DNA from: Ignavibacteria bacterium
GTDB taxonomy: Bacteria > Bacteroidota > Ignavibacteria > Tepidaquicellales > Tepidaquicellaceae
DNA: 45,555 nt
Direction: 5' to 3'
Assembly: GCA_016783945.1 (NCBI GenBank)
Contig: JADHVP010000012.1
Location: 1-45,555 of the forward strand
The notes beneath the pieces were generated by a model. That model was not told where the DNA came from, made no database searches, and was given only the letters and a program-made list of their open reading frames with translations. The position numbers and the translations under genes are program-made. Positions 8,494-18,321 of this stretch are shown one piece after another (positions within the stretch are counted from its first letter, which is position 1; each line of letters opens with the position of its first letter).

Positions 8494-9993
8494 ATGTTTA
8501 AACATTCTATATTCGACTTGTTAATAACACTGACAAAAAAAGAAAAAGATAGATTGTCTTTATTTGTTAGGTCTCCTTATTTTAATCAAGGCAGGAAACT
8601 TAAGAAAATATTTAATGAAATAATTAAACATTATCCTTCATTTGATAGTAGTGATCTTACAAAGGAAAATCTCGGGAGGACGATAAATCCTTCAGGTTCA
8701 TATAAAGACTCAGCAATGCGTAAAATATTGCATGAACTTCTGCAATTAGTATTAAGGTTTATAATTTTGGAGAGATTTAACAAAATGAAACATATACAGG
8801 ATGATTATCTTTTGAAAGAGTTATCTTATAGGAACCAGGAGAAACTTTTCGAGAAAAATGAAAAAAGAATAGAGTCCGAACTAATGAAAGCTGATAATAT
8901 AAGCACAGAATACTTATACAAACTGCATTTGTTAGAGGCTAATAAATTTAATTTTAATATTCTGAACTCGAAGGTCCTTAAGAAATTTAAGGCTGATAAA
9001 GAAATTAAAGAAATGTACGAGAGCGGAAAGTATTTTATAATATACTTTATATCAGAAATATTAAATGAATATGTGGAGTTGTATTTTATTGGGAATAAGT
9101 TCAACGTAGAATTTGATAAACTCTTACTCTATAATTTCATTGAGAATATGAACCTAGATGATATTATTAAAAATTTCCCTGATGATGATAAAAGTTTATT
9201 TATTATGGAAATTTATTATTCTATGTACAAAGCATTTTCGAACTTCGATAACGAGGAATACTATTCTGAATATAAATCTCTTTTATTAGAGCACATTAAT
9301 AAGATAAGTCCTGATGAAATTACGGAACACTTTACCAATCTTGTTAATTATTGTTCTCTTAAGAACAAGTCTACCTTTAAAAGGATTGAATTTGAAACTG
9401 AACTTATGAATCTGTATGAAATGATAATTAATAATGAATATTATATAACAGATAAAGTTAAATACCTTCCAAATGATTTATTCAGAAATATATTATTCCT
9501 AAGTATAAGGATTAGAAACATTCAGTGGTCATTAAACTTCGTTATGAAATACAGTAAAAAGCTGGACCCAAAAGATATAGAAAATATGTCTAACTTTAGT
9601 ATTGCCTATCTATTTCATGAGCAGAAAAATTATGGAAAGTCGTTGGACTATCTAAACGAGGTTTCACCCGATAATTTTAATTATCCCTTCGATAAGAAGA
9701 ATTTAAGATTGAAGAATTATTATGAACTGGATTATTCAGAGCAAATATTTAGCGAAATAGATGCATACAGGAAAATGCTTGGTAAGAATGAGATTCTTTC
9801 CGAAGATAGAAAAAACCGACACCGGAACTTTCTTACATACCTCGAAAAGATGGTAAAGTATAAAACGGGCAATACAAAAATTGATATAAGCTTTCAAAAA
9901 CATAAATTAAAAGATGAAGACCAGATAATTTTTAAAGAGTGGTTGTTAGAAAAGATAGAGGAGATAGAAAATGAAGTTTCTAAGAAATTATGA
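8494..9993 (+). CDS. Conserved helical hypothetical protein, 499 aa
   Basis: No catalytic motif is recognised. The protein is Lys/Glu/Asn-rich and almost entirely helical, with no signal peptide or membrane segment. The N-terminus (FDLLITLTKKEKDRLSLFV, SPYFNQGRKL, YPSFDSSDLT) matches a pattern I associate with large hypothetical proteins of Bacteroidota/Ignavibacteria, usually with TPR-like helical bodies. A tetratrico-like hairpin around AYLFHEQKNYGKSLDYL fits that. The start at 8494 is the first ATG after an in-frame stop at 8476 and has no Shine-Dalgarno sequence, only an A-rich leader. It is a single plus-strand gene converging on the T9SS gene at 10058. A scaffold role is a guess. Confidence 0.75.
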   Translation: MFKHSIFDLLITLTKKEKDRLSLFVRSPYFNQGRKLKKIFNEIIKHYPSFDSSDLTKENLGRTINPSGSYKDSAMRKILHELLQLVLRFIILERFNKMKHIQDDYLLKELSYRNQEKLFEKNEKRIESELMKADNISTEYLYKLHLLEANKFNFNILNSKVLKKFKADKEIKEMYESGKYFIIYFISEILNEYVELYFIGNKFNVEFDKLLLYNFIENMNLDDIIKNFPDDDKSLFIMEIYYSMYKAFSNFDNEEYYSEYKSLLLEHINKISPDEITEHFTNLVNYCSLKNKSTFKRIEFETELMNLYEMIINNEYYITDKVKYLPNDLFRNILFLSIRIRNIQWSLNFVMKYSKKLDPKDIENMSNFSIAYLFHEQKNYGKSLDYLNEVSPDNFNYPFDKKNLRLKNYYELDYSEQIFSEIDAYRKMLGKNEILSEDRKNRHRNFLTYLEKMVKYKTGNTKIDISFQKHKLKDEDQIIFKEWLLEKIEEIENEVSKKL

Positions 9994-10009
9994 ATTTTAT
10001 TAATAAAAA

Positions 10010-10031
10010 AAGCGGGTCTTTCAACCCGCTT
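10010..10031 (-). terminator. Terminator between convergent genes
   Basis: An 8-bp stem (AAGCGGGT / ACCCGCTT) closes a 6-nt loop. On the minus strand it is followed by a T run (the A run at 10005-10011), 27 bp past the stop of the T9SS gene. On the plus strand only a few Ts follow, so it serves the 8494-9993 gene less well. Confidence 0.8.
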
Positions 10032-10057
10032 TAAAAATAATAATTATTTTCTAAAAT

Positions 10058-12556
10058 TTACTTTATCAACATCATTTTCTTTACAGAAACAAAATCACCC
10101 GCAGTAATTCTATAATAATATATACCGCTTGGTAAGTACGCAGCATTGAAATCTACTTCATATTTTCCTGGTTTATGCTGCTGATTTACTACTTTCTCTA
10201 TTTCCTTACCTAAGTTATCGTAGATTACAACCTGTACATTGCCACTTTCAACAATATCATACCTAATCTTCGTCGCAGGATTAAACGGATTCGGATAATT
10301 CTGATAGAGATTATATACTTGAGGTATTTCAGTTCCTAATTGCGATATTCCAGAAGTAGTCGACCACCTGACCGATTCAACAATCGGGTTATGCATTGCC
10401 CACGTTACAGCAGAATCATTTCCTGAACTATCGGGGCTTGTATATGCTCCATTACCTGCTCCCGTCCAACCCCGGAAATAATAAGTCGTTGTTCCACTAA
10501 CAACGGTCTTGGAAGTAACACCAAATGTAAATGAACTAGCAGAATCATAAAATTCATTTCCGCCAAATGTATGTCCTTGTGTAGAAAGCATTACGAGTTT
10601 ATACTGTACCTTGTAGAATGCAGTAAGATCTAAATTTTCAGTAATCGTTATATTATGTGTAGTATCACCGTTATCAGACCAATGAGTATAAATATAATTC
10701 GATGAACCTGATAACTGAGGACTTATTGCTTGCACAGTAACAACTGAACTATTTGTTAATACAAATTCTTTTCTACCACTGTATGTAACTCCATTAACTT
10801 TATAGCTGACTATTTCACCTCTGTTTGTTTGAACAACTAATTGTGAAGAGTTGACTAACAATTGAAGCGTTCTTTTATGAGCAGGCGTTCCGTTTGAGCC
10901 TCTTCCAACAATATCAACTAAATATTCACCCGGAGTTACACTACCTACTGCATCAATTTTTAATGTTACAGAATCCGGGAATGAATTGATCGTATCAACT
11001 CCATTTACGAAAGAGAAATTTAACGAGCCTGATGCAGGAACCGTATCGACAGTAGCTGTGAATTTAACCCTGTCTGTGAATGATTTCACACCGGGAACTC
11101 TAACTGATACATAAGCACTTCCGCCGTTATTAACGTTTGTTAAAGCAGGATTGATATTCATAGCAAAATCCGGGAAATAAGCAACGTAACTCCCGAATGA
11201 GTTCTGCCTGAAATCAGCCCATACAAGCATCGAAGATTTCTTATTTGAAATAATACCGTTATAATCTCCTAAATATTTCGGAGTACCTCCTCCACCGCAA
11301 CCACCGCAATCAATTTTCATCTTCTGTGTTGATATTCGCTTATTTGTTGAAAAACTAATCCCTCCATTATCAGAATATGCTGCATATATATAGGCGCTGT
11401 CACTTGTATGGATATCTCTAGTATCCATCCATTGTACATACAATCTGCCAGTTTCTTTATCGCACCATACAGCAGGTTGCCATTGATGGTTCGCTGTTGA
11501 GCCAGGGTCATCATTGACTGTTACTTCAGAAGACCAGCTTGCACCTTCATCAGTCGAATACCTGCAGAAAATATCCGGTTTGGCTCCGTTTTGATCAGGA
11601 GTATTTTTTGCATAAACACAATAAAGCCTCCCTCTGTAAGATCCAAAACTATTATCAGCCGTAATAAAAGGATAAGGTCTTGTTCTCATGTTTTCAATGG
11701 AATGCCTGTTGTTAACAATAGTTCCAACGTAATTTACCCAGTACTGAGTAGACATTGACGGAAAGGAAACTCCACCATCTGTTGATCTATAAAATGTATA
11801 TGTCGGGGAAACCGAATTTCCGGTATTTGTAACAACATAAACGCAGCCACCCGATATATTTCCTCCTACTATTTTAGGACCTACGGCAACCATCATTCCC
11901 GGTAGATTGTTATAAATGTAAGCTACATTTTGAAAAGATGCTCCATTATTCGTGCTGCGTACGACAAATCCAGTAGTCATCACGGAATAAACATAATTTG
12001 CATAAGGACCTCCGGTTTGATCAGCAGCTATCCAGTTTTTATCGTTCCCTATGTTTCCATTCACAGCAGTTTGCCATGTTACACTATTATTTGTAGATTT
12101 GATAATCCTGGTACCCTGAATGCTAGGACTTCCATACATATTTTCGTAATATAAATTACCTAAACTATCATAAGCAGTAACGGGATCACCTCTCATAGAT
12201 GCCCCAAAATTCGGATTGTTAACATACCAATCTATACCGTTAAGTGTGTAATGCGTTCCGTTAGTGTTAAAGGCACAGAAATACTGCAATGGATTTCTTG
12301 GATTCTCTGATATGTGACCTTCTGCAAAATCTACTCCCAGGAAAAAGTTATCAAAACCAAATTCATCAGTTTGTGCATTATCGCCTAAATAGGTTTGATT
12401 ATTACCCGGAGTCATATTCATATACTCTCTTGGAAGTTGATCCAGGTTTGGATCATCACTTAATTGTGCTGTTGTTTCCTTATTTAAATATATTAAGGAA
12501 GAAGCAATGAATACTATTCCAAGTATCAAAAAGAATAAGATTTTCTTCATAGACAT
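10058..12556 (-). CDS. Secreted BNR/sialidase-like propeller protein with T9SS domain (paralogue 1)
   Basis: The product has 832 residues: an N-terminal hydrophobic signal segment, then a propeller over about residues 60-470 with repeated SxDxGxSF/SW boxes (STNNGASF, STDGGVSF, STDEGASW, SDNGGISF) as in sialidase-like folds. A Gly/Cys-rich CGGCGGGG loop follows a KMKIDC strand. Middle Ig-like or beta-sandwich regions cover about 470-740. The C-terminus is a T9SS type A domain (LYQNYPNPFNPATKIRY, SGIYYYRITAGDF, KKMMLIK). The Asp/Arg/Glu set of true sialidases is not evident. AGGA four bases before the first ATG supports the start at 12556. It lies 93 bp downstream of its paralogue. Confidence 0.87.
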   Translation of the reverse strand: MSMKKILFFLILGIVFIASSLIYLNKETTAQLSDDPNLDQLPREYMNMTPGNNQTYLGDNAQTDEFGFDNFFLGVDFAEGHISENPRNPLQYFCAFNTNGTHYTLNGIDWYVNNPNFGASMRGDPVTAYDSLGNLYYENMYGSPSIQGTRIIKSTNNSVTWQTAVNGNIGNDKNWIAADQTGGPYANYVYSVMTTGFVVRSTNNGASFQNVAYIYNNLPGMMVAVGPKIVGGNISGGCVYVVTNTGNSVSPTYTFYRSTDGGVSFPSMSTQYWVNYVGTIVNNRHSIENMRTRPYPFITADNSFGSYRGRLYCVYAKNTPDQNGAKPDIFCRYSTDEGASWSSEVTVNDDPGSTANHQWQPAVWCDKETGRLYVQWMDTRDIHTSDSAYIYAAYSDNGGISFSTNKRISTQKMKIDCGGCGGGGTPKYLGDYNGIISNKKSSMLVWADFRQNSFGSYVAYFPDFAMNINPALTNVNNGGSAYVSVRVPGVKSFTDRVKFTATVDTVPASGSLNFSFVNGVDTINSFPDSVTLKIDAVGSVTPGEYLVDIVGRGSNGTPAHKRTLQLLVNSSQLVVQTNRGEIVSYKVNGVTYSGRKEFVLTNSSVVTVQAISPQLSGSSNYIYTHWSDNGDTTHNITITENLDLTAFYKVQYKLVMLSTQGHTFGGNEFYDSASSFTFGVTSKTVVSGTTTYYFRGWTGAGNGAYTSPDSSGNDSAVTWAMHNPIVESVRWSTTSGISQLGTEIPQVYNLYQNYPNPFNPATKIRYDIVESGNVQVVIYDNLGKEIEKVVNQQHKPGKYEVDFNAAYLPSGIYYYRITAGDFVSVKKMMLIK

Positions 12557-12649
12557 GAAATCCTTTCTAGTAAATTAATAAATAATGATTTGAAATTTAT
12601 TTCTAAATATTATATAAAGAACGAAAGTATAAGATTCTAAATTATGAAT

Positions 12650-15124
12650 TTATTTCAATAGTATCATTTTCTTTACAGCGACAAAATCTCCTGCAGTAAT
12701 CCTATAATAATAAATCCCACTTGGTAAGTGTTCAGCATTAAAATCGACTTCGTATCTACCGGGATTATGCTTTTGATTTACTAATTTCTCAATTTCTTTT
12801 CCTATATTATCATATATTACAACTTTCACGTTACTGCTTTCTACAATATCGTATTTTATTTTCGTGGCAGGATTAAATGGATTAGGATAGTTCTGATATA
12901 AATTATAAACCTGCGGAATTTCCGTACCTAATTGAGAAATACCGGAAATTACTGACCATCTTACTGATTCAACAATAGGATTATGCATCGACCATGTTAC
13001 TGCTGAATCATTACCCGAACTGTCCGGACTTGTGTATGCACCGTTTCCAGCGCCTGTCCATCCACGGAAATAATAAGTTGTTGTTCCGATTGTTACAGTT
13101 CGTGTTGTCACCCCAAATGTAAACGAAGCAGCTGAATCATAAAACTCATTGCCGCCGAATGTATTCCCCTGTGTAGAAAGCATTACAAGTTTATACTGAA
13201 CCTTGTAGAATGCCGTGAGATCCAAGTTTTCAGTAACTGTTACATTATGTGTAGTATCACCATTATCAGACCAATGTGTATAAATATAATTCGATGAACC
13301 CGATAACTGAGGACTTATTGCCTGCACAGTAACAACTGAACTATTCTGAAATACAAACTGCTGTTGATTGTTGTATGTAACACCATTAACTTTATAACTT
13401 ACAATTCCATTCCTGTTTGTTCCGACAGTGAATCTGGAAGAATTAACCAGCAGATCGATGTTTCTAGTGTGAGTTGGGGTACCATTAACACCTCTTCCTG
13501 TAACTTTTGCTACATAAAGTCCGGGAGTAACACTACCGACAGTATTTACTTTTAATACGAGAGAATCGGGAAAAGCCGAAATAGAATCACGTCCATTAGC
13601 AAATGAAAAATTAATAGTACCGGATGCAGGAAGTGTATCAAGTGTAACAGTAAATTTAACTCGCTCGGTATATGGTCCTCTTGTATCAGGAACTTTCACG
13701 ATAAAAGAAGCACTATCATTATTATTAATATTTACTGTTTGAGGATTTACGGTCATAGCAAAATCAGGATAAAAGCCAACATAACTGCCAAGACTATTAT
13801 TTCTACCATCCATCCAAACAGCATAGGAGCTATTTCCTATAGCAGAAATCCCAATATAATCTCCTATATAATAAGCCTGTCCGCTTCCTTGTCCAACTTT
13901 CATGTTGTCTGGATTAAAAGAAACATTCGATATATTTTTATTAGATGTAAATGTTAACCCTCCGTCTGTAGATGTTGTACCGTATAATCGTGTTAAAAGA
14001 TTATTACCAGGATCGATTCTCGAATCATACCAGGCAATGAAGATCTTTCCATTATTATCTACTGAAATAGTTGGCATCCATTGGTCTGTAGTCGTTGCAT
14101 CATCATTGACTCTTACCGGTGTTGACCAGGTAGTTCCGTTGTCAGTTGATCTTACTAAAAATATATCAGCGTTATCCGGACCAAGAGGATTCGCTGCATA
14201 AACTATATAAACATTTCCCCTTGTTGAAGTATAACCATTATCAGCAGCCATCCTGGGAAAGTTATCTGTTCTTATACACCCTTTGACTGTATATCTTCCC
14301 GCACAAATAACTCCAGGACCAGTAAATGAATTTACTGCAACGACCTCAGAAGAGAATGTCGCACCACCATCAGTTGACCTGCTAATTACTATCGAATTAT
14401 AATTTGAACGGGCAAAATACACACTACCACCCTGAATAGAACCATTTGGACCTACAGAAATATAAGCACCTTGAGAACCCAACATTGATAATGGAGTTGA
14501 CCATGATACTCCACCATTTGTACTTCGAGTAAATCGCATTCCGGATGCTCCGAATTGTCTCCAGGCTACATAAACGTTATTACTGAATGGACCTCCCGTT
14601 TGATCCGCAGTTATCCATTCCTTATCTGCTAATCCCGCTGTTGTAGCATATACATTGTATGCATTCGACCATGTAGCACCTTTAGTTGTAGATTTTGCAA
14701 CGGCGACTCCGTATGTTGAACCGTTTTGATATAACTGTACATAATAGAGTATACCAAGACTATCAAAACATACAACCGGATCACCTAAAATACCGAATCC
14801 CGGGAAAGGGACACCTATTTTTGTCCAGTTATTTCCATCTATTGTATAATAGAAATTATTAATATTAAAAGCACATACACTGTTCAACGGGTCTCTTGGA
14901 TTTGTAGCAATGTATGGTTCACCAAAATCGACTCCCAGATAAAAATTATCAAATCCGTCAATCGTTACCGGATCACTATCCGTTCCAAGAGGACTTATAT
15001 ATTGTGACATGGGTTGCGTTACAACAGAACGGAAATTACTATAATCAGGATTCTCTGAAACTTGAGAGAATACATTGCCTATTACAAAAAATAATAAGAT
15101 AAGGTTGGATAAAGTTTTCTTCAT
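12650..15124 (-). CDS. Secreted BNR/sialidase-like propeller protein with T9SS domain (paralogue 2)
   Basis: The product has 824 residues and the same architecture as the next gene downstream: signal peptide (MKKTLSNLILLFFVIGNVFS), a propeller with STDGGATF, STDNGTTW and STDGGLTF boxes, two or more beta-sandwich segments, and a T9SS type A tail ending KKMILLK. From about residue 590 onward the two proteins are nearly identical (for example SSVVTVQAISPQLSGSS and the DNGDTTHN block). The propeller halves are clearly diverged. The pair arose by tandem duplication. Surface binding or glycan interaction is inferred only from the fold. Confidence 0.87.
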   Translation of the reverse strand: MKKTLSNLILLFFVIGNVFSQVSENPDYSNFRSVVTQPMSQYISPLGTDSDPVTIDGFDNFYLGVDFGEPYIATNPRDPLNSVCAFNINNFYYTIDGNNWTKIGVPFPGFGILGDPVVCFDSLGILYYVQLYQNGSTYGVAVAKSTTKGATWSNAYNVYATTAGLADKEWITADQTGGPFSNNVYVAWRQFGASGMRFTRSTNGGVSWSTPLSMLGSQGAYISVGPNGSIQGGSVYFARSNYNSIVISRSTDGGATFSSEVVAVNSFTGPGVICAGRYTVKGCIRTDNFPRMAADNGYTSTRGNVYIVYAANPLGPDNADIFLVRSTDNGTTWSTPVRVNDDATTTDQWMPTISVDNNGKIFIAWYDSRIDPGNNLLTRLYGTTSTDGGLTFTSNKNISNVSFNPDNMKVGQGSGQAYYIGDYIGISAIGNSSYAVWMDGRNNSLGSYVGFYPDFAMTVNPQTVNINNNDSASFIVKVPDTRGPYTERVKFTVTLDTLPASGTINFSFANGRDSISAFPDSLVLKVNTVGSVTPGLYVAKVTGRGVNGTPTHTRNIDLLVNSSRFTVGTNRNGIVSYKVNGVTYNNQQQFVFQNSSVVTVQAISPQLSGSSNYIYTHWSDNGDTTHNVTVTENLDLTAFYKVQYKLVMLSTQGNTFGGNEFYDSAASFTFGVTTRTVTIGTTTYYFRGWTGAGNGAYTSPDSSGNDSAVTWSMHNPIVESVRWSVISGISQLGTEIPQVYNLYQNYPNPFNPATKIKYDIVESSNVKVVIYDNIGKEIEKLVNQKHNPGRYEVDFNAEHLPSGIYYYRITAGDFVAVKKMILLK

Positions 15125-15500
15125 TAAAAATATTTAATTTATATGATTATTTTGATTTTGATTTGTAAGATAATGTAAGAAGAATATAAATGAAAGACAT
15201 ATATAATATACGAATATATGATGTTATAGTTATTTTAACAGTACAAAATGAAAATAAATTTCGTTAATCATAATTTTATTTAATACAATTCTCTTATAAT
15301 GAATTGTCAAAACTTATTTATAAATAACTGAAGTTATGCAATCGCAGTTAAATACAAATTTCTAAAAATTATGTCTGTCTTGTTACCGTTATTGTTATCG
15401 GGTCAGAGAATTGTCCGACTTGCTCGTCACCTACTCTAAAAATTTAATCATTAATTAGTTTATCTAAAATATGCTGTTTTTATGCAAAAAAAGGGGGGTT
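15125..15500. other. Intergenic stretch upstream of paralogue 2
   Basis: The sequence is AT-rich with no credible gene. It contains no strong hairpin or RNA gene that I can see. It lies between repeat array B and the T9SS gene start and should include that gene's promoter. Confidence 0.5.
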
Positions 15501-15772
15501 ACTCTTCCTCGATCATTGAGATGTTTGCCTCGACCGCTAAGTCGTAAATCTTAATGAAAAAGTTGCATTCTACTGCGTCGGATGAGTATTCTTCAATGAC
15601 TGAGGAGTCTTCCTCGATTTTTAAGTTATATTCTCAAAGTTCAAGGCGTATTCCTCAATGACTGATGAGTACTTCTCAACAATTGAGGCGTTTCCCTCAA
15701 TGAATGAGGAATCTTCCTCGATTTATAAGTTGCATTCTCAAAGTTTGAGTCGTCTTCCCCGACGACTGAGGA
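15501..15772. repeat. Array B: thirteen degenerate 21-bp repeats with palindromic cores
   Basis: Thirteen units can be phased from 15501 to 15772. Most are 21 bp; two are 20 bp. Many contain a TTCCTCAATGANTGAGGA-like core, in which CCTCA and TGAGG can pair. Units 5-7 (15586-15647) and 10-12 (15690-15751) form a 62-bp higher-order repeat with about 51 of 62 positions identical by eye. Other units have drifted and lost the dyad. The reverse strand reads as SLRNTPQ-like heptads but has stops in most units. The array is far more diverged than array A, so it is older or under weaker constraint. Confidence 0.9.
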
Positions 15773-15997
15773 ATGCTCATTAGATATTATGGCAAAGAAC
15801 CTTATTAAAAAAACATACCGAAGAATAGTTAAGGAGACTTCCTCTGTTATTTTGCAGTAAAAATAAATCAATATTTTTTTTAAAAGCAATAAAAACTTAT
15901 TTCCCTTATAAATACATTTTTGTTATTAATCAAAGAATTAAATTTGCCTAAATTAACATTTGCGTAACTTCAGTAATAAATTTACACATCCAATATC

Positions 15998-18088
15998 TTA
16001 TTTAACCTTCATATAAAACTTTTCATTGTACTCTTTGACCATTCTTTCTGTATTGAAATACTCCGCAAGATTTCTAATTGATGTTTTTATCTTGTGAATC
16101 CACTTCAACGGTATTCCATTATCGTCTCTTATGTAGAAGGATGGCAGGATTTCATTCTCAAGAGTATCATACAAGGAATTTGCTTCATAAATATCTTCTT
16201 CTTCATAAGATATCCTTTTCTCATCAGGAGAACTATCGATTTTCCATCCATTTTCCTCTGAATACCCCTCATTCCACCAACCATCAAGAATACTAAAATT
16301 TAAACCACCGTTAGCAACTATTTTCATCCCACTCGTACCAGATGCTTCAAGAGGTCTTCTAGGACTGTTCAGCCAAACATCACACCCGTAAACAAGCTCT
16401 TTAGCAACGGCTATATCATAATTCTCAAGAAATACAAGTTTATTTTTGAATTCATTCTGCTTAGAATATGAAAGTATTTCGGAAATTAAATGCTTACCAC
16501 CATCATCTTGAGGGTGAGCTTTTCCAGAAAAGACAAACTGTACACTCATATTTTCATTTAAAATGATTTTCTTTAATCTTTCAATATCTCTAAACAGCAA
16601 TGTTCCTCTCTTATACGTAGCGAACCTCCGGGCAAATCCAATTGTTAACACTTTTTCATCCAGAATGTCTTTTACTTCGGATAGCTTTTCATCTGATTCA
16701 TGAATGAGTTTCATTTTATCTGAAATTTTTTCCCTTATAAACTTAATCATGTTCAGACGGTTTTGTTTACGTATATCCCAAATAGCTTCATCCGGTAGTT
16801 TACTGACTTTCTCCCAGATGTTTTCTTCTTTGAACCAATCTTTTCCAAAATGTTTTTTATAAAGTTTCTCGGATGCCCGGGAGAGGTATGTTTTTATATG
16901 AACTCCGTTCGTGATAGAATCAATCTGGCTTCTGGTTTCTGGTAATGCCCACATTTTTCTGGCAATTTCCCCATGTGATTTACTTACAGCATTAACAAAA
17001 TTCGAATTATTAATCGCAAGATAAGCCATGTTGAACTTGTCATTATCCGGTTGACCTTTTGTTAGATTTCCTTCGTCAAACAATTCTTCAAAACTTATAT
17101 TCATTTCCTCCTCCGCGTAACGCCTGAAATATTTATCCATTAATCCTCTCGGGAAAATATCAATACCGGCAGGGACCGGTGTATGAGTAGTGAATATATT
17201 AGAATAATAACATCGCTCTTTAGCTTCTTTAAAAGAGAGATTATTTTTTTTCATACAATTCTGAATTCGTTCGAAGCATAGAAATGCAGAATGACCTTCA
17301 TTAATATGAAACGCTTTTATATCGAACTTCAAAGCTTCGAGTACCCGCATTCCGCCAATACCCAAAAAAATCTCCTGCAATATTCTTTCTTCAATATCTC
17401 CACCGTACAAAATGTCTGTTATCCTTTTATCATCTGCATTATTTTCATCAACAAATGTATCGAGAAGATAAAGTCTAACCCTTCCAACATTAATTACCCA
17501 AATTTGAGCAAATACTTTTCTCCCCGGTAGATTAATGGAGATTTTTAAAGGTCTAAAATTATCATCGGTAACAAGATACATTGGAAGTTTATCAAAATTA
17601 TTCTTCTCGTAAAGCTCGGATTGTCTATCATTTTTATCAATAAACTGCCTGAAATATCCATAAGTATAAGCCAAACCGATTCCAATCAAAGGTATTCCTA
17701 AATCTGAAGATGATTTTAGGTGATCACCCGACAAAGTTCCAAGTCCACCCGAATAAAATTTCAGGCATTTGGCAATACCATATTCAGTTGAGAAATAGCA
17801 TACGGAAGGTGATGTGGGTTTATAATAATTTTTCTCAAAATAAGTTTCTTCATTAAGATATGTTTTGAAGTCTCTATAAAGCGAATGAATTTTCTCCTGT
17901 AAATTTTTTCTTTCGATAATATCAAACAAATATTCATCACTAATAGCATCAAGAAATTTCACAGGATTTCTATTACTCCATTTCCAATAATCATGATTTA
18001 TTTCATCAAAAATCGAATAAAAATCGTTATTCCATGACCAATAAAGATTATAAGATAGTTCTTTTAACTGATTTAAAATAATTTGCAT
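15998..18088 (-). CDS. glgP: Alpha-glucan (glycogen/maltodextrin) phosphorylase
   Basis: The product has 696 residues and belongs to the short phosphorylase type found in Thermotoga-like and many anaerobic bacteria. It releases glucose-1-phosphate from alpha-1,4-glucans. Visible landmarks are the N-terminal LSYNLYWSWN block, CYFSTEYGI and GGLGTLSGDHLKSSSD in the first half, HINEGHSAF, TTHTPVPAGID, ITNGVH, and ARRFATYKRGTL. The PLP-binding lysine lies in EASGTSGMK at about residue 589. All core motifs are present and no truncation is evident. It is divergent from the MFS gene and followed by repeat array B. The symbol denotes the family; whether storage glycogen or imported maltodextrin is the substrate is not decided. 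Confidence 0.9.
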   Translation of the reverse strand: MQIILNQLKELSYNLYWSWNNDFYSIFDEINHDYWKWSNRNPVKFLDAISDEYLFDIIERKNLQEKIHSLYRDFKTYLNEETYFEKNYYKPTSPSVCYFSTEYGIAKCLKFYSGGLGTLSGDHLKSSSDLGIPLIGIGLAYTYGYFRQFIDKNDRQSELYEKNNFDKLPMYLVTDDNFRPLKISINLPGRKVFAQIWVINVGRVRLYLLDTFVDENNADDKRITDILYGGDIEERILQEIFLGIGGMRVLEALKFDIKAFHINEGHSAFLCFERIQNCMKKNNLSFKEAKERCYYSNIFTTHTPVPAGIDIFPRGLMDKYFRRYAEEEMNISFEELFDEGNLTKGQPDNDKFNMAYLAINNSNFVNAVSKSHGEIARKMWALPETRSQIDSITNGVHIKTYLSRASEKLYKKHFGKDWFKEENIWEKVSKLPDEAIWDIRKQNRLNMIKFIREKISDKMKLIHESDEKLSEVKDILDEKVLTIGFARRFATYKRGTLLFRDIERLKKIILNENMSVQFVFSGKAHPQDDGGKHLISEILSYSKQNEFKNKLVFLENYDIAVAKELVYGCDVWLNSPRRPLEASGTSGMKIVANGGLNFSILDGWWNEGYSEENGWKIDSSPDEKRISYEEEDIYEANSLYDTLENEILPSFYIRDDNGIPLKWIHKIKTSIRNLAEYFNTERMVKEYNEKFYMKVK

Positions 18089-18321
18089 AAAAAAATTTAG
18101 GTTACCTCAGCATTAAAAACAAATTTGAAAATTATGAAAATATAATTTATATCTGAATTAAACTATTGAATAATTTTTGCAATCGCAGATAAGAATATAT
18201 ATTGTTGAGTGATTACTGTGTAATATAACATTTAAATTCTGACAGCATTCACACATTCCTTACGACTTTATAACTTTAGATTGAAATTAATAACGAATAT
18301 TTTTGTATCAGGTTAACACGT

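Noticed and set aside
8405-8524. 39-codon plus-strand frame (MEINKKLVKF...) overlapping the start of the 499-residue gene
   Set aside because: A GAGAGG lies upstream, but the frame is A/T-homopolymer driven, overlaps the next gene out of frame and shows no protein-like features.
7824-15772. The 21-bp arrays as CRISPR
   Set aside because: Units are contiguous with no spacers, shorter than CRISPR repeats, and no cas gene is in the window.
15641-15889. Minus-strand frame of 82 codons partly within array B
   Set aside because: Half of it is repeat translation (SLRNTP-like) and the rest is low-complexity; most array units have stops in this frame.
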